A stretch of DNA of 64,000 nt from Spinellus fusiger. Lineage: Eukaryota; Mucoromycota; Mucoromycetes; Mucorales; Phycomycetaceae. Below the pieces are notes generated by a model. That model was given only the letters and a program-made list of their open reading frames with translations. It searched no databases and was not told where the DNA came from. A program made the position numbers and the translations under genes. The stretch spans positions 62,001-126,000 of the forward strand of contig JALLLS010000056.1 in the NCBI GenBank assembly GCA_025094145.1, written 5' to 3'. Below are positions 55,801 through 64,000 of the stretch, piece after piece; position 1 is the stretch's first letter; each line of letters begins with the position of its first letter.

Positions 55801-56040
55801 TCCTTGCTCTTAACGCCACATATGCTCTACCAAAATCCACCCTCTTCCTACCTATGACCCCCCACTAAACACCAAGCAGTGGCGTTCTTTCTGGGCCTTC
55901 TCAATCCACCACCAAGTCTGTACTTTATGGTATTGCATCCTCCACAAGAAACTCCCATTCCGCTCTTTTCTCTATGCCATTATGCCTCTACAGTTCCCCA
56001 CCACCTTATGCCACATTTGCAATCTCAAAGAGGATACATT
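52804..56040 (+). pseudogene. LINE-B ORF2: endonuclease-reverse transcriptase, deleted and 3'-truncated
   Basis: The endonuclease is complete in frame (MIRVASMNCRGLVKTGH, LALQETHAS, LLGDFNYTYT, SDHCL). At about 54150, after FSLAEI, roughly 90 codons present in LINE-A (including GPDGLPYEIL and the WRPIALI region) are missing and the frame changes. The RT continues as GFVRGRFIADNGLLTKAIME, GLCQGDPLSPVLFNL and LVYADDLPVF. A second small deletion and shift follows near 54700, with more breaks after 54810. Similarity to LINE-A stops at the C-terminal finger (CHICNLKED, about 56010-56040), so the last part and any poly-A tail are missing. It cannot encode an active protein. Confidence 0.87.
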
Positions 56041-56511
56041 GAGGAATAATTGCTATCAGAAATATGCAAGGTATTTTAAATGAATATATTAATATCTTTT
56101 TAATATAGTTATTTTACTTTTCAATCTAAAAATAAGCTAATACAAATACCTATAAATTAGTGTATTGCTAAAATGTCTAGTATATCACTAACTTTATTGG
56201 TATGTTGCTATAACTCCATTATATCTTAACCTTTTTTAATATATCAGAAGTGTTATTATTGTCGTCTTTGGGTTTTTAGGCCAAAGGTATACGGAACAGT
56301 AGAACGTGTAGTTAAAATCTGTTGTTTATTGAATGGAATTGTTACGTCTTTTATACTTTTCTAATGGTATAGATTCAGGGGTTAACTATCGAAATGCTAT
56401 GAACTATCGACATCCTTTGATATTCGATAGAGTCTCCTTAGTTTGGTAATAAATCAATCCTAATTCCCAAAAGAGTGATTCATCTAATTATGGGAAAAGT
56501 CTTTACGACAA
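56041..56511. other. AT-rich sequence between LINE-B and the inverted satellite
   Basis: No gene is visible. It contains an imperfect local repeat around AACTATCGA (56381-56430). There is no match to the arm A side, so this is single-copy spacer of the inverted repeat. Confidence 0.45.
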
Positions 56512-57312
56512 CATGCTTAATGTTTTTTGAACTGCTTAATGTTTTATGACCTGCTTAATGTTTTTTGAACTGCTTAATGTTTTATGACTGCTTTATTGCT
56601 TAATGTTTTATGACCTGCTTAATGTTTTATGACCTGCTTAATGTTTTTTGAACTGCTTAATGTTTTATGACCTGCTTAATGTTTTTTGAACTGCTTAATG
56701 TTTTATGACCTGCTTAATGTTTTTTGAACTGCTTAATGTTTTTTGAACTGCTTAATGTTTTATGACCTGCTTAATGTTTTATGACCTGCTTAATGTTTTA
56801 TGACTGCTTTATTGCTTAATGTTTTATGACCTGCTTAATGTTTTTTGAACTGCTTAATGTTTTATGACCTGCTTAATGTTTTATGACCTGCTTAATGTTT
56901 TTGAACTGCTTAATGTTTTATGACCTGCTTAATGTTTTTTGAACTGCTTAATGTTTTTTGAACTGCTTAATGTTTTATGACCTGCTTAATGTTTTTTGAA
57001 CTGCTTAATGTTTTATGAACTGCTTTATTGCTTAATGTTTTTTGAACTGCTTAATGTTTTATGACCTGCTTAATGTTTTTTGAACTGCTTAATGTTTTTT
57101 GAACTGCTTAATGTTTTTTGAACTGCTTAATGTTTTATGACCTGCTTAATGTTTTTGAACTGCTTAATGTTTTTTGAACTGCTTAATGTTTTATGACCTG
57201 CTTAATGTTTTATGACCTGCTTAATGTTTTATGACTGCTTTATTGCTTAATGTTTTTTGAACTGCTTAATGTTTTTTGAACTGCTTAATGTTTTTTGAAC
57301 TGCTTAATGTTT
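56512..57312 (-). repeat. 19-bp satellite array, arm B (inverted, expanded)
   Basis: This is the same satellite as 51250-51575 in reverse orientation (units TTTTTGAACTGCTTAATGT and the TTTATGACCTGCTTAATG variant), with about 42 units. It is about 2.4 times longer than arm A, so the arms have changed in copy number since duplication. Confidence 0.92.
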
Positions 57313-57395
57313 TTTTCTATGGAGCCCTCATCTCTTATTTTTTTTATTGAACCAATCTGGGTTTAAAGTAATTGATTGGACATTTTTGTTTTTGC
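57313..57395 (-). repeat. Shared inner flank of the large inverted repeat, arm B
   Basis: This is the reverse complement of 51166-51249, differing only in the length of a homopolymer. Confidence 0.9.
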
Positions 57396-57397
57396 TA

Positions 57398-58949
57398 CAC
57401 CTTTTTCGGAAAGTATTCGCACAACCTCAGAAAATATCGCACACTTTTTTTTTCACTTTTTCATACTTTATATTTTACTTTTTGCACAATTTCATAAATT
57501 CTTTTTGCACAGTGTGCGAGATTTATTAAAGGGTATGTCTACTTAAACATGTTTCAAATTTCGAAGAAGAATAACGACAAAATCCCTTAAGATCACTGAT
57601 AAGAACATTGCTACATGCTTCATCGATCCTCATGTTTAACGTCTCATTTTCTAAGAGCTTTTCTCTTTCAAGCTTACTCTTCACAACAGACCAGAATTGC
57701 TCAATGGGGTTAAGCTCAGGAGAGTAGGGTGGAAGGTATACACATCCATAGCTACGACTTTCAATAAGTCTGCTAATACTTTCAGCTGTGTGGATAGGTG
57801 CATTATCCATTATTATATAATGTCCTTTAAATTCATTGTAAAGATCCAAAACATCCAAAGTGCTTGCAATAAAGTTAAAGTAATGACCAGTAACTGTTCC
57901 AGTAGTTTTCTGCATTTTGGTTGCTCCGTTTGCTTTGCTTTTCTTTTATGAAGAAACATAAGGCACTCTTACTTTAACATTAATAATGCCATGAGAAGAT
58001 ATAGCTCCCAAAATTTTTGTTATTTTTGCTCTTGTTGTGGGCTGAACAACCTCTGCTCTGGTTCCTTTCTTTGACCAAGCCATGGTTCTTTTCAGATTTA
58101 TATGAAAAGTAGACTCATCAATAAACACACAGTTACTATTGTAATCCATGCCTGTTTGGTTCCATCTGATGACTCAGTCAAATATATTCTCAATACTCTC
58201 AGGCGAGTTTCTTTCCTTTGAATAAAGGTGTGCTTTCTTAAATGACAAGGCACACTTTTCTGTCATAAAGCTGTAAACCGTTGTCTTGGCAACTTTCAAG
58301 TCTTTGAACTGTTCAGTAAGACTGTCTATTGATTGATCTAACGTTGCAGAAGAGTGATCCAAAAAGTTTTCTGAAAAGTTTTTTCTTATTATCTTTATTT
58401 AATAATGCTGGTCGGCTCATTTTTGGGGTTTCTACTGGCTCAACTTCGAGATCTCTGTTCATATTTTGTATGATTTGTTCCTGATCTCTTTCAAGCCAGT
58501 CGTATGCGGTTCGATGAGCAATACCCAGCTGCTTAGCTGCTTTACCTGCAATCATACCTAGTTCATAAACCAGATGAAAAAAGTGACCCTTAATATTATT
58601 ACTATGTTTATTGTAGTAAAATACAGATGTTGAAGTAGAAGTTGTATCTTTTTTGGTGGCCTTGAGGTTTGACTGAGGCTTCTCGGGTGGTTTTAAGTCC
58701 AAGTAAGTACTGTAGTCTACGATGTTTTGAAGAGAAGCATATTCTTTATCTACATCCATCAATATGGGCTCATTGCCCGATTCGTCGATAGTATTTCCCT
58801 GTCCATCTTCATAGTAGATTTGTAAGCTCATTGTTAAAAAAATAGTATTTCGAAAAGTGTGCAAAAAGTAAAATATAAAGTGTGCGAAAAATGAAAAAAA
58901 AGTGTGTGATTTTTTTCTGAGGTTGTGCGAATACTTTCCGAAAAAGGTG
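57398..58949 (-). mobile_element. IS630/Tc1-superfamily DD34E transposon, arm B copy
   Basis: This is an inverted copy of 49612-51163 with the same length (1,552 bp), the same ends, and the same frameshift and stop positions. TA flanks it at 57396-57397 and 58950-58951. All translated fragments are identical to those of arm A. The outer flank (AAAGAAATATCTTAAG) is unrelated to the outer flank of arm A. Confidence 0.92.
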
Positions 58950-58993
58950 TAAAGAAATATCTTAAGAATAAAATTGCAATTTTCTTATGGTTG

Positions 58994-59511
58994 TGTAGAA
59001 TAGGTGGATAGACGTCACCTATTCGCATGGACGGCTGTGGAAGACGTGGGATATGATAAAGTTGCTAAAAGTAGTTACAATAATGGAATGTTTCAGAAAA
59101 GTAGTATATATAATAGTCAATTGCGCATTTTAATATAAAAAAAAGAGAGAAGTTCATCATAAACTTGGATTCCGTAAGAAGGGTAGTATAAGCCCAAGGT
59201 CAAGTTAAGTTGTTGGTTCTTGCTCTGTTCCTGTTGGTTCTTGCTCTGTTCCTGTTTGTTCTCTTGTTTGTCCGTTTCGTTTGTCCGTTATTAGAGAAGG
59301 TCGCCGTTACCTGTTCTCTCGTGCTCCTGTAGATCCCGTACCAAAGTGTCCTTCCCAGACTACCACTCCCATAGTCCTTTCAACCATATAAGCCAAGTTC
59401 TCCCCGACACACCGCCCTTCGCTCGCCAACCCCCCCCCACATATTCAATAGCAGCCAGCCTTCCCCGAGGTCCTGCGAGTCTCAAGACGAACCCCGTTGC
59501 CCAACTATACA
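58994..59511 (+). repeat. Solo LTR, copy 2
   Basis: The sequence starts TGTAGAATAGGTGGATAGAC and ends CCCAACTATACA. It is flanked by the 4-bp direct repeat GTTG (58990-58993 and 59512-59515). It is homologous to 39326-39819 in reverse complement and contains a short tandem duplication (GTTGGTTCTTGCTCTGTTCC twice) near 59210-59250. Promoter and poly-A roles are expected of an LTR, but no internal region is present. Confidence 0.83.
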
Positions 59512-59515
59512 GTTG

Positions 59516-60285
59516 GCTAATGTGTTTTAAAATGCCTTTTCGCTGTCTAAATAAACTATCTCAAACTCTGATTACCTATTTTAGCAATAGCTATTGACTT
59601 TGCAATTAGAAAGTATAGAATTGGCTATAAAGACAAGAAATAGAACAAGAATCACCCCAAAATTAAAACTCAGTCACTGCATTTATTGTTTAACATAATG
59701 TGTTAACTATAAGCCCATAATATTTGCAGCATAGCACTGCTTAAGAAAGATGTATTATATAAAATACACTGAATTAACTCTAGTGGTCATTGTTCATAAA
59801 ATAGAAACAAAATTACTTACATTGAGAACTGTATATTCATTTATTAACTCAATATTCATAATCACTTCAGTAACTATGTTATTGTAACAGGTATTAACAG
59901 TGGTGCTTAATGATAATATTGAAAATAGGGGGCTTGACCACCTATTCTTGTAGAACCTATTATAGTTATTCCATATATGTAAAATGTAGATTAGCATAAA
60001 TAGTGAGAAGAAATGCACCCTTTGCATTTTTGAGAAATATAATCTTATTATTCCAAACAGTACACTTTTGCTTAAGGATTTCAAACAATAACAAAGTATT
60101 GGTTCTAATACTAGGCTTTAGGTACAAGGCAAATAGAGTGTGAATTGTTTGACTTGTGAGTTTTATGAGTGGAGGCTAGTGTATACATTACCAGAATAGA
60201 GAAAGAAAGATTATTATTTGTTTTGATCATCCCCTCCTTTTGTTATTTGCTACACTGTATATATAACTTAACGCCTAATTACTCG
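59516..60285. other. AT-rich spacer
   Basis: Nothing recognisable is seen. The minus-strand frame 59794-60084 is AT-rich with no domain. Confidence 0.4.
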
Positions 60286-60990
60286 TCAAGATGAGCATAA
60301 CTGAGCAAGGTAATGTGCCATTATTAACAAAGAGAAACAATAGAAGGAGGTGATAGACACTACCAAGGACTATTCTAGTGATAAAAAGGTAAGCAGTGTC
60401 TTCATCTGGGCTTAATCTCATTATATTCCACAAAACACTCATTGTATTGTTATTAGGCAAGTAAAGACTCCTTTCAAGTCAGTCTTAGGTGGTCTTCTAT
60501 ACTGTCTAGGGTGTCTAGGGTATACTCCTGAGCATAGTTATATATCTCCCAAGGATAAAGCACAAGGCCTTTAGGTTGTGGATTCTATTGCTATGAGGGA
60601 ATACACCTAGAACAGCAGTGGCTATAGTAATAGTATATTATTATCTATACTATTACAATAAACAATTTTATTCATAAACAATATATTTTATTGATAATGT
60701 CGTGATATTACTTTCCTTTTATGGATAGCGGCATCTCTAGTGGAAAAGCCAGCTAAAAGAAGAAAGAAATGAAGGGGCACATTCCATTACATTTCAATAA
60801 TATCATAGTTAAAAGTATTAGCATATAAAATATAGTATAAAAGAAGTATTGAATTGAATGAATAAAGACCAGAGTTCTACTACACGTTTGACTGTCCGGA
60901 TTTCCTTTGATACCTAAGATCAAAGACGACAAATACAATTTAATAGAGGTATCCACAAAAGGAAATAATTATTTAGATATGTAATATAGC
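60286..60990 (-). repeat. Dispersed repeat, inverted copy of 19009-19475
   Basis: Matching blocks are 60286-60580 (for example AAGGCCTTGTGCTTTATCCT on the minus strand), 60590-60700 and 60938-60990. They stand in the same order as at 19 kb but with extra sequence between them. The 110-bp module that adjoins this repeat at 19 kb is found 395 bp further on here. Confidence 0.65.
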
Positions 60991-61384
60991 GCACTGCGGC
61001 TATCAACAGGACTACCAGAGAGATGAATGTGTAGTTATTCGGTCTCTAGCAGGGACAGCAAAACAGAGTTTAGACACAAACTTAAATAAAAAGAAAACCA
61101 AGGGGTACGGGGGTGGGGATACGACACACGATTTGAGCACAACTGGTAACTAGGCAACTATTCTTTAAGCAATCCTTGCTTCTCTTAACAGTCCCAACGA
61201 TACTTAACGTAAACAAAAAGGTCAATGTTTATTAGATATTCAATTGATGTAGTTTTTATACACTGTTTCCTTGTGTTGTTAGTTATATCTATTAATCTTA
61301 TTAACTTTTAACACCGTATATATTGGCAATTTCGTCGACTATCCACACTATAGCCACTGCTATATCATAGATACTTACAAACCT
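60991..61384. other. Sequence splitting the dispersed repeat
   Basis: About 400 bp lies between the two halves of a repeat that is continuous at 18.9-19.5 kb, so it is probably an insertion. It includes CCAAGGGGTACGGGGGTGGG near 61090. No coding capacity or terminal repeats were found. Confidence 0.4.
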
Positions 61385-61486
61385 TTGATTTTGAACACAG
61401 GTCCATAAAAGGGAACCTTTTATTGTGACGTAAAAGGAAGGAGATATCACCGCTTAAAGGCCAGAAAAATCTCCTGGTGTGTATAT
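61385..61486 (+). promoter_or_regulatory. Promoter-like module upstream of C2H2 copy 2 (copy 3)
   Basis: This contains CATAAAAGGGAACC, TGTGACGTAAAAGGAAGG and ATATCACCGCTTAAAGGCCA, then CTCCTGGTGTGTATATAAG, a TATA-type box about 70 bp before the gene's start codon. It matches the modules at 49490-49601 and 18893-19008. It contains a CRE-like TGACGT core that is conserved in two of the three copies. Confidence 0.65.
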
Positions 61487-61552
61487 AAGATCCTTACAAA
61501 AAAACTATTAAGTATCCACGAGTTTTCCTCTTATTGACCAATTTATCAAACC

Positions 61553-63005
61553 GTGTCAAATAGTATGAGTTCCCCAATAGCTTCAACCAGTACTGGTGAT
61601 ATTGTCGATAAAGGTATCCATAAAAGCAAGATCAACAACACCGCAGCACCCAAGACCATTGTTTTGGCCAAGAAGGAATGCCCGTATTGTGATAAGTCAT
61701 ATACGACTTTTCAAAGTGCAAGAAGCCACATTTACCGGGTACATGGAAAATTAATGGAACGACGCACCAAGGGTGATCATGGCAATGCAGTACATATTTA
61801 TAACAAAATAAATATTGAAAAATACAATAAAATGTGTATCAGGACAATTAAGAAATTTGCATGTATTTCATGCTCCAATGTACTGGATACAAAGTCAGAA
61901 CTTGCTTCACATACAGACAGTACTCATGTCATCAACAACCAAGGTGCTGAACAACTACTGGCAAATGGTCATTGGATTGTACAAGGGGAAGACATCTCAT
62001 TGAAGCTTCATCAGTATAGATCTTTATGCATTAAAAACTCGATATCAGTCACTGTTGCAATCGAGAGTCACTTTAATGAGCTTTTATCTATGTCTGGTAT
62101 ACTTGTTCTCCAGAAGAGATACAACTATCAGAGTTTACCAGCTGATCTCTTTCCACCCAAGCTGTTGAAAGCAATACACTCGAAAATCATAAGCAAGTAT
62201 CGTCGTGATACCTTCAACCCTCAAATTTTTTCACAACTCAAGAAAGTTATCCAGCAATTCATCGATGAAGAAATTGAGGAAACGCGGGCCAAGATTGAAC
62301 TATTGACTCTTTCTGAGGAGGCAACCGAAGATGAATGTGGTATAATCAATGCCATTGTTGCATTATTATCACATATGTACGACTGTGATATGAGACCTCT
62401 CTCGGAGGCCCATTTGGCAGCAAGCTATATTCACCCATTTCTCCACGGACTCTTATCATCAAAAACGCCAGTAAGAGTCGCACACTGTTCAAATATCATG
62501 GCCGAAAATATTAACAGTACCAACAACCGTCCCGACTATAAAGTTGATATCTACGGACAAGGGTATCAATACCAGTACACAAATGCGTATGGGGAAATTA
62601 AGCCACATACTAATGTCACCAACGCTGCTTGTCAATGACTTTTACAGGCTTGCAATCTTTTGTAAAGATGCAATTGACAAATTCAACTTGAGTGAAGTCT
62701 TGGCATTTCATGTCATTGGAAATTGTATCACTTTTTTTGTGATGTCCTTGTCCTTCCACAATCTCTACACCTTCACAGAGCTTGTTCGAATTTCACTACC
62801 AACCAAGAAATCCGATCTTTTGAACTTGATTGGACATTTGGACAACTTGATTCTTATTTCATCCATTCATAAGATCTATTGTATTCCATCAGACCAAGAT
62901 CTTTCCGTGTTCAAATGTGACACTTTTCCAAGCTCATATTTGGAAGATTTCAAGGGGAAAATGGCACCAAGAAAACGATCATGTCCATTAACCATGGACC
63001 ACTAA
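61553..63005 (+). CDS. C2H2 zinc-finger / putative PD-(D/E)XK-fold protein, copy 2 (one frameshift)
   Basis: The first frame (61553-62638) is nearly identical to copy 1, with C2H2 fingers at residues 43-64 and about 100-122. It retains NNRPDYKVDIYGQGYQYQYT followed by AYGEIKPHTN: PD, then an E-x-K, spaced as in PD-(D/E)XK nucleases. A one-base shift at about 62620 then moves the protein to a frame ending at 63005 (LLVNDFYRLAIFCKDAIDKF, then HVIGNCITFFVMSLSFHNLY and LLNLIGHLDNLILISSIHKI). The continuation is well-behaved protein, so the shift is recent or an assembly error. The fold is inferred from motif spacing only. It is flanked by dispersed repeats and carries the module also used by LINE-A, so it may be a mobile-element-associated gene family. 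Confidence 0.6.
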
Positions 63006-63820
63006 AATATTCATCAGAATAAAAGATACCTTTAGTCACTTGGATATAAACTATCATAGGCTTCACTCATTCTAGTTATGGGTACTTCTTTTTCCAATGA
63101 CTTCTTTTACCTCTACTATCTTCAGCTGAACAGAGCTGGTCAATAGAATCTGGCTTAGGAGACTATGATGGAAGATAGATAGATATCTTCAAGAGTGAAT
63201 ATTAGTATAGCCTTTAAATTGATACAGTCAGTTTGTAGAGACCAATAAAAGGACCATCAAGATAGAATTGCCATATTATTCTCTGTCTTTGTCTTTCTAA
63301 TGTGAATACTAGCCTTGTCATCTTGTATGCTATAGCTTCATCTGGGGCGTCTATACTATAGAATAGGTCCTATGCTCAATCTCATTATTATTCGCTTACT
63401 ATTATAACTCTCAGACTGAACTTATTTAGCATGCAACTCTTTTTCAATGTATTCTACATCACTTTCTTATTGTTGGGTGTTATGAGTTTATTTATTTTAC
63501 ACTAACACCACCTTTACTATAACATGGAGTTCAAAATAAATGTATTGAATCTTTTTATATTTACATATATTTCTATGCACTCTCAGAATCCCCATCATAA
63601 GCCTATTGCTCAAAAGGACACTACATAAAACGAGAGAAAGTCACTCTCATGTACTGTATTGTGCTATGTTTTGAGATCACTGAGGTTTAAAATAGCCAAT
63701 CACATTACTGTTAACAGCGTATCCACGATAATTCAAACACATTCTTTTTCTTTTTCTTTTTTCGTTTCTTCTCTTTTTCATCCCCCTCAAAAAGATACGT
63801 ACGCAAAAAAGAAAGCAACC
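63006..63820. other. Intergenic
   Basis: Nothing recognisable is seen. The last 90 bp are T- and C-rich, then A-rich, as expected before the start of the next gene. Confidence 0.45.
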
Positions 63821-64000
63821 ATGGGTCTTGGGATAGTTGCAACTGCTTGTTTATTGGCAAGTGTATGCATGGCCTCAGAAGACACGGGTAATATCCAAAG
63901 AGAGAGAGAGAGAGAAAGAAAATAAAGGCGTACAGAGAAATACTTATCCATTTGTATGTGTTTGTATGCAAAACCCTCTACTGTTCTCATTGGTATTTTC
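63821..64000 (+). CDS. First exon of a probable secreted protein (runs off the window)
   Basis: The ATG at 63821 opens a signal peptide (MGLGIVATACLLASVCMASE), followed by DTG and a GTAATA donor at 63888. A GA-repeat (63899-63920) lies in the presumed intron. The context before the start codon (AAGCAACCATGG) is a good one. Nothing of the mature protein can be named. Confidence 0.5.

Larger units (their letters stand above)
51577..56040 (+). mobile_element. Non-LTR retrotransposon LINE-B
   Basis: This is the second LINE, in opposite orientation to LINE-A and placed between the arms of the large inverted repeat. It is clearly C-rich compared with the AT-rich flanks on both sides. There is no poly-A tail, and the right junction at about 56040 passes abruptly into AT-rich sequence. 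Confidence 0.85.
49612..58949. repeat. Large inverted repeat (arms 2.0 and 2.4 kb, 4.9-kb spacer)
   Basis: Arm A (49612-51575) and arm B (56512-58949) contain, from outside in, the same transposon, the same flank of about 85 bp and the same satellite, in opposite orientation. The spacer (51576-56511) holds LINE-B. Homology ends exactly at the outer tips of the two transposon copies. Confidence 0.9.

Noticed and set aside
51250..57312. Regularly repeated short units resembling a CRISPR array
   Set aside because: The units are contiguous 19-bp tandem repeats with only a few sequence variants; there are no unique spacers, and the context is a fungal genome with transposons.
49612..58949. The inverted repeat as an ordinary composite transposon inserted into the 110-bp module repeat
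   Set aside because: The sequence right of 58950 does not continue the repeat that is interrupted at 49611, so a simple insertion at one TA site is not supported without an extra deletion.

Overview
This window looks like nuclear DNA of an early-diverging filamentous fungus, most likely Mucoromycota (Mucorales-like). The reasons are short GT-AG introns (about 40-75 nt) in nearly every gene, fungal-type housekeeping genes next to families scarce in Dikarya (BCL7-like, MYSM1-like and WRAP73-like proteins), and many Tc1/IS630-type transposons. The species cannot be fixed from the sequence alone.

Gene-dense left part (1-15.7 kb and 22.6-31.8 kb): the 5' end of a glutamine-dependent NAD+ synthetase gene (minus), a multi-LIM protein, a triple-KH RNA-binding protein, the BRE1 H2B ubiquitin ligase (minus), and an RSC9/ARID2-type remodeller subunit (minus). 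After a 6.9-kb AT-rich transposon graveyard come a small forkhead factor, a MYSM1-like JAMM deubiquitinase (minus), a BCL7-like protein, a small membrane protein, a WRAP73 WD-repeat protein and an alanine aminotransferase (minus). Four of these genes (BRE1, RSC9/ARID2, MYSM1-like, BCL7-like) act on chromatin. All calls were rebuilt from exons, because most genes are broken up by introns.

Repeat-rich right part (31.8-64 kb): decayed Tc1-like elements, two solo LTRs with 4-bp target duplications, two non-LTR retrotransposons in opposite orientation, and a large inverted repeat (49.6-58.9 kb). The arms of that repeat each carry the same dead 1,552-bp DD34E transposon, a shared flank and a 19-bp satellite, and they enclose one LINE. 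Three cellular-type genes or remnants are embedded here: a five-exon gene for a small secreted Kre9/Knh1-like protein (37.3-38.0 kb), a Fanzor/TnpB-like remnant (43.4-43.9 kb), and two near-identical copies of a C2H2 zinc-finger gene whose C-terminal half shows a PD...ExK pattern suggestive of the PD-(D/E)XK nuclease fold. A promoter-like module of about 110 bp lies upstream of both a LINE ORF1 and one C2H2 gene copy, and occurs a third time alone.

The most interesting items are the Fanzor-like remnant, the C2H2/PD-(D/E)XK family, the inverted repeat whose outer breakpoints fall exactly on transposon ends, and the shared promoter-like module.
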